Shown here: positions 52,267 to 63,995 of the stretch, piece by piece
Position numbering within the stretch: position 1 is the stretch's first letter
How the letters are laid out: each line of letters begins with the position of its first letter
Source of the DNA: Nemertoderma westbladi
Taxonomy: Eukaryota > Xenacoelomorpha > Nemertodermatida > Nemertodermatidae
NCBI GenBank assembly: GCA_032718475.1
Contig: JAUCBJ010006741.1
Location: 1 to 64,000, forward strand
Direction of reading: 5' to 3'
DNA: 64,000 nucleotides
Notes under the pieces: model-generated
The model's database searches: none
What the model saw: only the letters and a program-made list of their open reading frames with translations
What the model was told of the DNA's origin: nothing
Translations under genes and position numbers: made by a program

Positions 52267-53884
52267 AATTATTGAAAGGAATTTATACTAAAGAGATTGT
52301 AATTATTATTTCAAATATTGATTAAGATAATCTGAAGACAATACAATAATTAAATTTAATAATCAATCAAAAGCAAACACAAACACAAATGCCAAAGTTT
52401 GGTAAGTTTTGGATGACTGCTCAAGAAATCAGCAGGCATTGGATGTTGCATATTTTTTCTTGAAATGGGGTGCGGGTTTTAGGTGAGGGCTGGCTGGTGA
52501 TGTCGATGTGTCTAAAGTTCACCAGTAGTGGTGAGGACGTGATTAAAACGTGATAGTTGTCTTCCCTTGTCTAGGTAGAACGTATGAATCCCAGGTGATG
52601 GGGATCAAGCACTTAATCTCGTCATTGTCACATCATGCACATCTGGTTTGAATTATTCTCCCAATAGCCAGAGCTCAGCATTGATACAGCTCTTTCTAAC
52701 TGGTATAAAGTCAAATAATAACTGTTAGACTGTTTTGTTGGTTACCTCATGGTTGGCACCCATTGGGACAGGATTTGTAATAAAGCGAATAAACCAGAAT
52801 TATTTGTTGGTGCTAATCTGCTTGCCCTTACCCTATATACCTGCCGCTAGACACAAAATTATTGGACGTGGGGCGTTAGTGCCCGCAAGGCATTAGTGCC
52901 CACGGGCACTAATGTCTCAGTACCTTTAGTGCCCGTGGTCACTTAGTTGCATTATCGCGGGTACTAATGTCCCATAGGACATTAGTGCCCATGAGACATT
53001 AGTACCCGCGAGACGTTAATGCCTGCGTAGCTGTGCTGTGTTACTATATGTAATACATCAAACAGGCCAGGAAGTCATGTTCAGCTTCATTAGTTCCTGC
53101 TGATGTTAATGAATCATTACTTTCTTCAAACTTCAAAGGTACAAAGTTCCAGTCTTTAGTTCCCGCGTCTCGTTATTTAACATTTTCATTTCAATATGGA
53201 ACTTTTATGATTAAAAAATTTATTAAACTCTGCAGGACATGATAGCATTTATATTATTTGGTTTTGCGGTCAAGTCTTCAAGTAATGAGGATTAAGCAAC
53301 GGCGTAGCGAATCCTAACTACCGCTAATGGACCTAAACTACTGTAGTATTGCCGTTGTGTGATTTATATGGGTATAACGAGCCAGTGGGTTGACGAACAC
53401 TAGCGTAAAACAATACTGCCGATCCAGAAAAGCAGTCAAAAGGGGGTATCAGTAAAGGGGGTAATCAGTAGAATAGCTATCTCAAGACGCGCGCGTGTGT
53501 GTGTGTGTTACAGTAAAGCGAAATGTTTGTTGACGTGACTCTCGCTAGGTATTGGTGACAAAATAATAATACCAGGCGCTAGCTACTAGAATAAGCTAGT
53601 CACTCTCCGTAGGCGCAATACTTACAAACTGACGCCAAAGGGGCTCTCTCCTCCTATATTCACAACTCGATCGGGCAAGTATGGTGTTAATAACTATGCC
53701 CGTAATTGGCACCTGATACCAGACTCTGATTGTGAAATAGAGAATAGGGTGTTAATTTGTTCCCCTAACACTAGCTGATCTGGTATGTAATTTTTATTCT
53801 AGAATTATGTTGCCGCGGTGGTATGCAGCAAATACCTAGCAGTACGTGGCAAGGGCGTGGTAGGGTGTTAGTAATCGCCCTTAA
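52267..53884. other. Intergenic sequence upstream of the Ly6 gene
   Basis: No ORF with a recognisable domain. Holds the inverted-repeat cluster at 52885-53015 and a GT microsatellite near 53490-53510. The promoter of the Ly6 gene should lie just right of 52266, but I see no clear TATA box. Confidence 0.5.
52885..53015. repeat. Cluster of short perfect inverted repeats built on CATTAGTGCCC
   Basis: CATTAGTGCCC (52891-52901) pairs with GGGCACTAATG (52904-52914). CGCGGGTACTAATGTC (52956-52971) pairs with GACATTAGTACCCGCG (52995-53010). The motif (G/T)ACTAATG(T/C)CC or its complement recurs about seven times in both orientations. Confidence 0.9.
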
Positions 53885-54535
53885 GTCTACTACTGCTAGG
53901 ATCGGTATGCTGCATGCAGCTGCATTTTTAAGAATGCTGTGCCGGCTTATCGACAAAATTGCACCGCCACAACTCCCTATCACCCATGACATTTGCTAGA
54001 TTATCCGCATCTTCAAGGCCAGTGTCCTTTAAGATGCGTCTCAATAAAGTCATGGGCTGTCCACCATGCTTATTCACTCCATGAGGCTGCCAAAGTACAA
54101 GATTATGCTCTGGCTGGTCCTCACAGCGAAAGCAATGTCCTGCAAAGCGGAGGCGATTTTATTCTAGTGTCAAGCTTGGGGGAAACAATGAGACACCTCC
54201 AATGTTATATAGTGTCTGGTTGGAGATGTGTGCATTGTACTTGACACAATGAACCCGGCGTAGCATTCTTGTGAATGTGCCATCCAGAGATTTGGTGTCC
54301 TCAGCAGTTAGAGCCCAGCATGGACTCCCATAGAGGATAACTGGAACTACTGCTGCTCTAAATAATCGGACCTTAAGTTTCTGATTAATTCTCGTTGACT
54401 TCCAAATCCTGGAAAGCCTATTCAAGGCTGCCCATGCCTTTCCCTTACGTATTCAAAGATCCTCACCCGACTTCTGGATCCATGATCCCAGGTAACAGAA
54501 GTCATCCACATTCTCAAGCATACTATCTTTTACCT
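53885..54535 (-). mobile_element. LINE copy D, 5'-truncated, antisense
   Basis: The TAG-type tail (CTACTACTGCTAGGATCGG on the plus strand) and 3' UTR are at the left. The C-terminal block (AAVVPVILYGSPCWALTAED, NQTLYNIGGVSL) reads to about 54425. Homology ends near the sequence corresponding to KDGMLENVDDFCYLGS. Frameshifts are present near 54160 and 54455. Confidence 0.88.
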
Positions 54536-54966
54536 TAAGCCCAAATAGTGTGCCGTTAGCATGAAAAGCTGCCCTATGCCTGAGTAAATACGTCAAACCC
54601 AAACAGATCAGTTGACAGCAAAGCCTACAGGGCTAACCGGTACTGAATCGCTAGTATGGTAAAGTCACCAAATTCTAGAGTGTGCTGTTTGCACCAAGTG
54701 AAGTACTAGAAAACAGCACCAGCTCGCACCTGTGATGATGCAGGTCAACCGTGGGGTTTCTGTCTGGATCCAAAATATTTAACTCCCAAACTTTGCGGCA
54801 TCCAAGGACGTCGTCACACTTCACCCTGATCAACAGTCTTACGGCGGGTAAAGGCATCGAGCAAAGTCTTACCTCTGGCATGGGCTGTCTCAGGCTTTCG
54901 AATCATGGTCTAAATGGGCGCGGGTGAAATGATGTGGGTTCTTTATGCGTTGTGGGCAGGTCTGCT
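54536..54966. other. Unassigned sequence between LINE D and LINE E
   Basis: Less AT-rich than typical spacer. The minus strand has short frames (for example MIRKPETAHARGKTLLDAFT near 54910-54850) with protein-like composition but no family I recognise. Possibly part of another LINE. Confidence 0.3.
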
Positions 54967-55454
54967 GTCAGGTCAGGTATTCTAGGTCATTGATCAAGAA
55001 AACTTGCCACCTCCATGCAGCATAAAGGAGGTGCCACCTGTAGCTGCATAGACCCCTCTTACTAGGGCAAATCTTGTCCTGTAACTAGTACCCCCTTCGT
55101 TCTGGGATAAGGATGCCCTTGGTCCTGGATTAAGGACCCATATACTTGGCTGCAGGAGTAAATGGCCTGACCAGGCAGATGGTGATCTTCCAATGGCTGG
55201 TCAGGAGTAGGAGAGTGTTCTCATGTCCACTCTGAGAGCACTTCACTGTGACCTGCACCTGGCAGCAAGGGTACAGGGCATGACCAAGCAGATGAGCTGC
55301 AACAGCCAATGGGGGGTCATGTACGCCAGAGTAGATATGGGTGATGGGCCTCATATCTGACTCCATTGCGACACCCACCCTGTGGAATGGCAAACCAGGG
55401 TGTGGTATTTGCCCCGAGAGCTGACTCGGCAAAAAAGCACCCCCAACCCCCACT

Positions 55455-57323
55455 ATGGATTACATTAGCAATGCGGAGGTCCGGCCACTAGAGGCCAGTG
55501 GAATTACCGGACACAATCGGCCTCACAGGCGTCAGTTAACTCCTGACCGGCTGCCTGTCTCACCCCCTACTGGAGAGAGAGCAGCCAACAATTCTTTGAG
55601 TCCCTGTCCTGATGACCTTTCTGGCCCAAACCCTGGGTCACCAGGAAGGCCAGATTGTGATGGGGAGAGGGATTCTGGAGTTGGAGGCTACTCTCATGTT
55701 CCACCCCGACCAACAAAGCCATTGGTGAATTTGAGGCAAGTCACTAGACTAGCCTCTACTACTAGGATCGGCATGCTGCATTGCAGCTGCATTTTTAAGA
55801 ATGCTGTGCCGGCTTGTCAACAAAATTGCACCGCCACAACTCCCTATCACCCATGACATTTGCTAGATCATCCGCATCTTTAAGGCCAGTGTCCTTTAAG
55901 ATGCGTCTCAAGAAAGTCATGGGCTGTCCACCATGCTTATTCACTCCATGAGGCTGCCAAAGTACATGATTATGCACTGGCTGGTCCTCACGGCGAAAGC
56001 AATGTCCTGCAAAGCGGAGGCGATTTTGTTCTAGTGTCAAGCTTGGGGGAACCAATGAGACACCTCCAATGTTATATAGTGTCTGGTTGGAGATGTGTGC
56101 ATTGTACTTGACACAATGTACCTGGCGTAGCATTCTTGTGAATGTGCCATCCAGAGATTTGGTGTCCTCAGCAGTTAGAGCCCAGCATGGACTCCCGTAG
56201 AGGAGTACTGGAACTACTGCTGCTCTAAATAATCGGACCTTAAGTTTCCGATTAATTCTAGGTGACTTCCAAATCCTGGAAAGCCTATTCAAGGCTGCCC
56301 ATGCCTTTCCCTTACGTATTCGAAGGTCCTCACCTGACTTCCGGATCCATGATCCCAGGTAACAGAAGTCGTCCACATGCTCAAGCATACCATCCTTTGA
56401 GCTTATGCTCATCCGATCAGAGACTTGCTGAGGACTTTCAAAGTTAACTGTCAGAATTTTGGTCTTTCTGGAGTTAATAAAAAGACCAACACTAGAAGCA
56501 GCATGTTCTAATGAGCTGAGGAGCCGCTGGGCTCCCTCTAATGATTCTGAGAGTACTCCTCAGTAAACAGTAGACTAGCCTCAGTAAACACCCTAACACT
56601 CGGGTCCCCAATGCGACAAGGTGAGCTGACTGCCTTGGCAGATAAGCTATCTCTTAGCGCATTGGGTGTTCAAGAGCACCGAATGCAGACTGGACAGACT
56701 GATGAGGTTCTGATTAAGGACATGGGGGGCGGTTGGCGACAGCAGTCGCGTCGCAGTCAGCAGATGATAGTGGCAATGGTGGAATTGGTCTATTGATGAA
56801 TCCAACTGCACATGCAGCAGTGGACAAAATAGACCAAATCTCTAACCGCATCATCCGTTGCCACTTCTCATGTTCTGGGATACTGGCTAAGAAGTTTCCT
56901 AAGGTGGTTCTGATCGTGTGCTACTCTCCAACTAGTGTTGCCCCTGTAGAGGAAGTGGAAAATTTATACCACAATCTACAAGCACCTACTGATGGAGTGC
57001 ATCAGCATGCATTCTTAACATTCCTGGGAGACTTTAATGCAAGTCTGCATCAATCACCTACATCACCCTGGGTCTATAGCAATAGTGTTAACCGAAATTC
57101 TGTCCATCTTCAGGATTTTATCTCTGGAAATGGATTGTTTTTGGCTGGAACCCAGTTCAAGAAGCGAACTGGAAAGCTATGGACTCATAGTGGACCCAGT
57201 GGCCACAAGTCCCAGATAGACCATATTCTGTTTCGTAGGAAATACAGGAGCTCTATACAAGACTGTAATGCATTTACACTTCGACCCTTCTCCCTGATCA
57301 CCACCTTATTGTGGCCAAGGTAA
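55455..57323 (+). pseudogene. LINE E endonuclease, split by LINE F
   Basis: Residues from MDYISNAEVRPLEASG to RQVTRLAS occupy 55455-55756. The domain resumes at 56571 and is open from 56733 (MQTG…, VLIVCYSPTSVAP, GDFNASL, QIDHILF). A small deletion at 57293 (CTTCTCCCTGATC for CTTCTCCAGTGATC) shifts the frame at the SSDHRL motif. Confidence 0.85.
55757..56570 (-). mobile_element. LINE copy F, 5'-truncated, nested inside LINE E
   Basis: An antisense copy with its TAG tail at 55757 (TACTACTAGG on the plus strand) and truncated in the RT gene just after motif C (GVLSESLEGAQRL). It is flanked by a perfect 12-bp duplication, TAGACTAGCCTC, at 55745-55756 and 56571-56582. Ten bases, CAGTAAACAG, at the truncated end match the target next to the site and are probably filler. 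Open frame 55795-56412 carries the C-terminal block. Confidence 0.93.
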
Positions 57324-57928
57324 GACTTAGTCTGCGTGCTAGCAGAACAACGAAATCTGCCTTGCCGCGGCATGACTGGTCCTCTCTGTTGCAACAGCCA
57401 AGTGTGAGATCCAGCTTCACACTACAGCTGAGCAATAGGTATGAGGCTCTTGCCTCTGAGGCGGCAGATCACTGTGAGAGCTATACTGCCTTTACAGAAG
57501 CAGTTAAGTTAGCAGCTGCAGAAACAGTTCCTGTATACCCTCGAAACAGGAAAAGGGCCCCCTGGACTGACAACAAAATTCAGAAGTGCCGAAATAACCT
57601 TCATAAGGCGCAGAAAGAGTCCCGACTCAAACAGACTACAGCGGCCAAGAATGCAGTTAAGGCTGCATCTAGGTCCCTGAACAGGCAGTACTCTGTTAAT
57701 CTACAGGAGCTAATAAACCAACAGGTTGATGCCATCAATGATGCTGACGACAGCAGGCAATCATCCCAGGCATGGAAATCGATCAATTTGCTTACTGGGC
57801 GGAAAAGCCAACCAAGCACCAAGGTTAAGGCTGAATCACCAGCCAATCGACTCAATGGTTGGAAAGCCCACCTTGAAAAGCTCCTCAATAATGACAGGGT
57901 ATTGCCTGATAACTTTATAAAAGTATAA
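57311..57928 (+). pseudogene. LINE E linker between endonuclease and RT
   Basis: A 205-codon frame: MAKVRLSLRASRTTKSALPR, VPVYPRNRKRAPWTDNKIQK, RLKQTTAAKNAVKAASRSLN and so on to VLPDNFI. This copy preserves the TTAAKNAVKAA stretch deleted in A and C, so it shows the ancestral frame there. It ends at a stop just before the rearranged segment. Confidence 0.8.
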
Positions 57929-57965
57929 GTGTCTGAGTCTGTACTCCCAGATATTCCCATTGGCA

Positions 57966-58241
57966 TCACTCTCAGAGTGGACATGAGAACACTCTACTCC
58001 TGACCAGCCATTAGTAGATCACCATCTGCCTGGTCAGGCCATATACCCCTGCAGCCAAGTATATGGGTCCTTAATCCAGGACCAAGGGCGTCCTTATCCC
58101 AGAACGAAGGGGGCCCTAGTTACAGGACCAGATTTGCCCTAGTAAGAGGGTCTATGCAGCTACAGGTGGCACCTCCTTTATGCTGCATGGAGGTGGCAAG
58201 ATTTCTTGATCAATGACCTAGAATACCTGACCTGACCAGAA
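57966..58241 (-). repeat. Inverted 5' UTR segment replacing part of LINE E
   Basis: About 276 bp, the reverse complement of the family 5' UTR (from AGGTCATTGATCAAG back through CTGGTCAGGAGTAGAGTG). It sits where the RT gene segment between PDIPIG and SIAAKLYNR should be (about 250 bp in copy C, 48798-49050). Confidence 0.92.
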
Positions 58242-59522
58242 TAGCTGCAAAGCTATAAAATAGGATTATATTAAATCTCATCAGGGATCCCATTGAGAGA
58301 CTGCTCCGTGGAAATCAGAATGGGTTCCGTAAAGGTCGTGGGACCATGGAGCCCATTTTGGCACTTAGAAGGATAATTGAAGAATTATCAAAAAAGAAAG
58401 ACAGGCATCTATCTGGCTGTTATCTTTGTTGACTTATTCAAGGCCTTTGATTCAGTCTCTCGCTCACGTATGTTCAGCATACTTTCATTATATGGGATTC
58501 CTGTTGAAATTATTGCAGCAATCAGATCAGTATACGATGGTTCGACAACATTTGTGTCTACTGTTGATGGTGACACAGAACCATTTGAAGTGTTATGGGG
58601 CGTCCTCCAAGGAGACACACTTGCATCATTCTTGTTCATTATTGTGATTGACTATGTTCTACGCATGTCCTTAGATCATCATAATGATGATGGGGGATGA
58701 TATCTCCACCTACTGGCTCCAGAAGTCGAGGAAATCCTGCCAAGTACCTAACTGATCTAGACTTTGATGATGACGTAGGAGTACTCTCAGAATCATTAGA
58801 GGGAGCCCAACGGCTCCTCAGCTCATTAGAACATGCTGCTTCTAGTGTTGGTCTTTTTATTAACTCCAGAAAGACCAAAATTTTGACAGTTAACTTTGAA
58901 TGTCCTTAGCAAGTCTCCGATCGGATGAGTATAAGCTAAAAGGATGGTATGCTTGAGCATGTGGACGACTTCTGTTTCCTGGGATCATGGATCCGGAAGT
59001 CAGGTGAGGACCTTGAATACGTAAGGGAAAGGCATGGGCAGCCTTGAATAGGCTTTCCATGATTTGGAAGTCACCGAGAATTAATCGGAAACTTAAGGTC
59101 CAATTATTTAGAGCAGCAATAGTTCCAGTACTCCTCTACGGGAGTCCATGCTGGGCTCTAACTGCTGAGGACACCAAATCTCTGGATGGCACATTCACAA
59201 GAATGCTACGCCGGGTTCAATGTGTCAAGTACAATGCACACATCTCCAACCCGACACTATATAACATTGGAGGTGTCTCATTGGTTCCCCCAAGCTTGAC
59301 TCTAGAACAAAATCGCCTCCGCTTTGCAGGACTTTGCTTTCGCCGTGAGGACCAGCCAGTGCATAATCTTGTACTTTGGCAGCCTCATAGAGTGAATAAG
59401 CATGACTTTCTTGAGACGCATCTTAAAGGACACTGGCCTTGAAGATGCGGATGATCTAGCAAATGTCATGGGTGATAGGGAGTTGTGGCGGTGCAATTTT
59501 GTTGACAAGCCGGCACATCATT
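58242..59522 (+). pseudogene. LINE E RT and C-terminal block, disrupted
   Basis: Resumes at IAAKL with NQNGFRKGRGTMEP. Motif A is VIFVDLFKAFDSVSRS (58377-58700 frame), motif B GVLQGDTLASF, and motif C in a shifted frame is DLDFDDDVGV (Ala to Asp in the ADD box). The C-terminal block runs 59044-59520, with a deletion near HRVNKHDFLETH. Several indels make it non-functional. Confidence 0.85.
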
Positions 59523-59566
59523 CTTAATAATGCAGCTGCAATGCAGCATGCCGATCCTAGAAGTAC

Positions 59567-59645
59567 CCAACTAATAATCATGATAATATAATGTTTCGAA
59601 AAAGTATGGGAAGAATATTTATAAAAGCTAATATAAATCTCCAAC
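59567..59645 (-). repeat. Truncated 3' LTR of the second BEL/Pao element
   Basis: In element sense ATGGTGGGGAGA is followed by TGTTGGAGATTTATATTAGC. The LTR matches nothing else here and stops at the LINE E 3' end; its missing part was not found left of LINE E. Confidence 0.55.
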
Positions 59646-59902
59646 ATCTCCCCACCATGAATATGTAATATTCATACATGAGTTTGATAATATGCAAAAA
59701 ATAATTATATTCCACTATGTAATGGTATTCTATAATTATACTGAATAAACTATTAAATATATCAATCAATATTAATAACAAACATGTCTAAGTAGGTAGT
59801 GCATTTGGTTCTGAGTTCAACATTTTTAGTACTAATCCACCTGTATTTTATGATTAAACTTCAAGTGGATATAGTAAACTTATTGGTCGCTGTATAATAT
59901 GG

Positions 59903-60837
59903 TTATCGACCTACTGTGACATCAGCTGCACGGACACGCTCATCTCGGCCATGGATAATTTTTGCTATCCGACCAAACTTCCAGAAAGCACGAGGTTTAT
60001 GAGCTTGATGTATAATCACAATATCTCCAATCTTGATATTGGATTTGTGGTATTTAGTGTTAGTCCAATGTTGACTTTTCATGAAACAAAGATAGTCATC
60101 TAACCAAGATTTCCAAAATTGAGCTATCAGACTCTTCCGTAGTTTGTAAGATTGTCTAAGACTGTTTTGAGTTGCACTCAATTGTTCAGATACTTCAGTC
60201 TCATCAGGTAATGAACCTAGGCGACGGCCACAAAGAAGATGATTTGGAGTTAATATGTCAACGTTATCTTCAGTGTCGACATAGGTAAGTGGTCTTGAAT
60301 TGAGAACTCCTTCGACTTCTACGAGGATTGTTCTCAGAGCATCAAATGACAATATGGCACGTCCAATGACTTTGCGGAGACATTTCTTAGTTGACTGAAC
60401 TTGCCTTTCCCACAGGCCTCCCCACCATGGGGCTAAAGCCACATTAAATTGCCAAGTTATTCTATTTTGGCAACAATATGTTATGACTTCAGGTGATTTC
60501 ACGATTTGTTTATAGAGTTTCTTAAATTCTCGGGATGCTCTTTTAAACGTGGCACCATTGTCAGACAAGATGCGAATTGGGACTCCTCTTCGAGCTATGA
60601 ATTGCCTCAACGAATTTATGAATGTTTTACTTGTGAGATCGTTAAGTAAATCCAGATGAATTGCGCTTGTGCTGGGGCATGTATAAAGGCAAATGTAAAA
60701 ACCTTCAACATACTGTCAGTAGACACTTCTGACTTTGCATAAAGTGGACCAGCCATGTCAATTCCAACATTGGCGAATGGATAGAACTGATCAACACGAA
60801 ATGGAGGCAGGGGTGGAGCTTGAGGTAGTCTGTAAGG
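59903..60837 (-). pseudogene. BEL/Pao integrase core and C-terminal domain
   Basis: After an in-frame TAA (60835-60837) comes VDQFYPFANVGIDMAGPLYA (first catalytic Asp). A one- or two-base shift near 60690 leads to CLYTCPSTSAIHLDLLNDL. The long frame 60610-59903 then holds RILSDNGATFKRA (second Asp), WWGGLWERQVQSTKKCL (Glu) and a DUF5641-type end, IGDIVIIHQAHKPRAFWKFG…VRAADV. Two lesions break an otherwise complete D,D,E integrase. Confidence 0.85.
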
Positions 60838-61746
60838 TTATCCTTGTATCCTTCTACATTGTACGCAGCGAAGCAAAATTGACTTAACACATTGTCTATC
60901 CTTTGGTATCCAGAAACGTGTCCATAGTTGTATTAGAGTATCTTGAACACCACCATGAATAACTTGATTGTGAGCATCACTGATGATTAAGGAGCTAAGG
61001 TGTGAATTTTTGGGCAAAATAATAGGAAATATCTGATCATATTTCAATTGAGCATTTTGAAGACGAGTTTTATACCGCAGAATATCATCTTTATCCAAGA
61101 ATAACTTTAGACTATTTAGAAGAGATAGACATTTCCCTTCTTTTGATTTCATGTAGATTAGTTCAGTCTTAAATTCGATAGATTGAGTTTCTCGAATCCA
61201 AAGATTCTCGGATGATCGAATTTCAGATCTGGTTATTGGGCCATATGTTTCTTTAGTATTACCTTTAACCTTTGACTTCAAATTATTAATGAATCGAATT
61301 ACATAGCATGTACAGCAAAGTAGTTTCATGCAAGAGTTGAACTTCTCTGAATTTATCACTGAATTAATTGATGGTTTTGTTGGTTCTATAATGTCGTTTG
61401 TTGCAACAACTAATGTTGTTTGAAGTAGATGTTGTTCTTGTATTTCTATCTTTTTAGTGGAAGGCCATTCAGAAGCTGGGTTTAGTATCCATGATGGGCC
61501 ATACCACCACATACTACAATCACAAAATTTTTCGTGTGAAATTGGACGAGTTGCCACATCTGCTGGATTACTAGTTCCAGGAAAATGATTCCAAATATTT
61601 GGTTGAGTTAAGGATCGGTTTTCGCGGACCTTATTTTCGATAAATGGTTTGAACTCCTTGGTTGTATTGCGAATCCAACAAATTACATTTTGAGAGTCAG
61701 ACCAACAAAAACTTAGGCGTGAGTTGGAGTGGTAGCAAAGAATCAA
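60838..61746 (-). pseudogene. BEL/Pao RNase H end, linker and integrase zinc domain
   Basis: Starts in RNase H (CWSDSQNVICWIRN), then the Pao linker WNHFPGTSNPADVATRPIS and WWYGPSWIL…WP. After a long spacer comes the H2C2 domain (SDAHNQVIHGGVQDTL…RFWIPKDRQCVKSILLRCVQC). Ends RRIQG and TAA. Its frame differs from the RNase H piece to the right, with overlap at 61697-61746. Confidence 0.85.
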
Positions 61747-62179
61747 GAACTGTGTTCAGTAAGCGAGCTGCCAAAACTGCAGCCAATAGTTCTAGACGGG
61801 GCATTGATGGGGGCTTAGATGAAGACTTCGATGAAGATTGTTCCTTCAAAGGTGCGACTCGAGACTTTGCAACCACTAGTGTAGATTGGGGGGTTTGATT
61901 TGGTTTCCGCAGACACAAGCAAATACACGCTGCATATGCCTTTTTAGATGCATCCCCGAATGCATGTAACTCTCCATACTCTACTAAATGAGAAACAAAT
62001 GCATTTGAATCTGGAAAGTAAATCCCTGGAATGGTAATATCATTTAATGATGCAAGGTTATTAATTAAAGATTTACACCTTTTGTTTAAATCTGGTGACA
62101 ATACACTGTCCCAGTTGAATCCAATAAGTTCTTGAAATAATACCTTTAACTGGGTGACAATGGGACTAAAATAACCCAT
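61697..62179 (-). pseudogene. BEL/Pao RNase H region
   Basis: MGYFSPIVTQLKVLFQEL…NWDSVLSPDLN is the connection after RT. GELHAFGDASKKAYAACICL (first Asp) and MPRLELLAAVLAARLL (Glu) follow. The stretch 62180-62333, linking it to RT, contains stops (TAG near 62220), so the polyprotein is interrupted. Confidence 0.85.
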
Positions 62180-62333
62180 TGGATCAAAGATGCGGCCAGT
62201 TATCTTGAGTATACTACGTTAGTAGGTGGGAGTATGTCAATTAACTGAAGGATATTTCTAAATAAGTATTTGAAATCATCTTGCATTGGTGACCACTCAA
62301 TGCCTAATACCTTTATGTAGCTATTGTCAGTGT

Positions 62334-63995
62334 TCATTTGATTGAGTGTAAACGAATGGGAGGAAAGTGAATTTGTTGTGACTTGAGGTGGCTTGTGGAC
62401 GCTATCAATCGATTGTTCACACTCATGTATAATGTGTTTTGCTGGGAGAGAATTTGATTCCAGGACTTAAGATTAAATTCACCTCTCAAGAGCATAGTCT
62501 TTGTATAATAATACAATGATAATATTTCGTTGACTGTGTCTGCCCCTGTTTGCAAGTTGTCAACATACAAATCATTGCCTAGTACATTGATTACAGTACT
62601 AGTAGCATCATTGACATGTGTTGATTTGTTTTCCTCAGATAAATGATGACTAACAGTACCATGTAATAAGAAAGGGGATGGGTTTAATCCAAATGGAACT
62701 CTGCACCACCGATAAACCTTGACAGTATCATTGGCTTGATCTAAAGGATTCTGCCTCCATAAAAACCTTAAAGCATCACGATGTTCAGAGTTGACTGAAA
62801 CCATAAAAAAAGCTTTTTCAATATCTGCCAACAGCACATACTGATACAAGCGAAAGCAAATCATAATCGAAACAATATTTGATACCAGAGAATGGCCAGT
62901 ATACAATGTGTCATTGAGTGATAAATCTTGTTTTGAGTCTCTGGCACTACCATCAAATACTATTCGCAGCTTTGTTGTGTTGTGATCTTCCCTTATAACA
63001 CAATGATGAGGGATATAATGAGTGATGCCACATGATTCACTTGGGTCATTAACTTCTTCAATAAAACCGCGTTTACAGTAGTCACTCAGAACCTCACTGT
63101 AACGATGATAAAGTGTGGGGTTGCGTAAGAAACGTTTAACCAATGATTGGAGACGTCCAAGTGAAAGTGAGTAATGATTTTGAAGTGGCGCTACATTGTC
63201 TTTCCATGGCAAGTTTACTGAGTATCGCCCATTTTCAAACATGATTTCCTTACAAAAATTGCTATGAACATGATCAGGAGTTGAAACTCCAGCTGATTCC
63301 AATTCCCAAAATGTCTTGAGAATCTTTGTTAATTCTCTTGTACAATCACAGGTATCATTACTAGCAACTAAGGCTGTATTTTCTGTCGACATATTTTCGG
63401 ATTCTTCTATTGGTCCTGTTAACAACCAACCAAAGACAGATTTTGTAGCAACAGGCTGATCACTTAGATGCCCCTTGCGGACATTTCCAGCATCAACAAG
63501 TTTGTTGTACAAATCTGCCCCAATGAGAACACCAATCTCTTTATGCGAACTGCGAAAGTCATCTGCAAGGTTAAGGTTGCGAATATGACTGTATTGTTGT
63601 GTTTGGCACTCCTGTGGACCAAATGGAAGGCAAATAAATGGAAAAGGTGTGGCCTCTACCACAATATTTGCTGTCCCTTTTATTAAATTGAACTTAACTA
63701 AATTGCATTCAATTATTTTCGGCATCCTTGACAAAAATGAACTAACGTGAATGAAACCCTTTCCAACTACTTCAAGATCAAGTTCGTTGCAGACTTTATC
63801 TGTAATATAACTTCGATGTGACCCTTTATCAAATAGAACACAAACATGAAGCTCCATTTTATTCTTGGGATTGTAACATTTAAGTGTTGCTGTTTCCAAT
63901 AAAATTGAAACAGTTGTTTGAGTGGCGTGCTCTTGTTCATTGAACATATGTGAATGTCGAGTTATCGACGTTTGTGTTGTCTCACAAAATACCAT
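62334..63995 (-). pseudogene. BEL/Pao protease and reverse transcriptase with altered catalytic residues
   Basis: Open frame of 553 codons, probably continuing past the window edge. The protease (DUF1758-type) signature reads HVCVLFDKGSHRSYITDKV, where the retropepsin D-S/T-G has become D-K-G. The linker SVFGWLLTGPIEES is typical. RT: KLRIVFDGSARDSKQDLSLN, VLLADIEKAFFMVSV (motif A), WCRVPFGLNPSPFLL (motif B) and NDLYVDNLQTGAD (motif C, YVDN instead of YVDD). Changes in both the protease and the RT active sites suggest a dead element although this stretch has no stop. Confidence 0.88.

Larger units (their letters stand above)
54968..59560 (+). mobile_element. LINE copy E, full length but rearranged
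   Basis: The 5' end has AGGTC repeats and TATTCTAGGTC. The 5' UTR leads to the start codon at 55455; the 3' end is GCAGCATGCCGATCCTAG at 59562. It is interrupted by antisense LINE F (55757-56570), and a stretch of the RT gene is replaced by an inverted 5' UTR segment (57966-58241). Its right end lies against the truncated LTR of the second BEL/Pao element. Confidence 0.88.
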
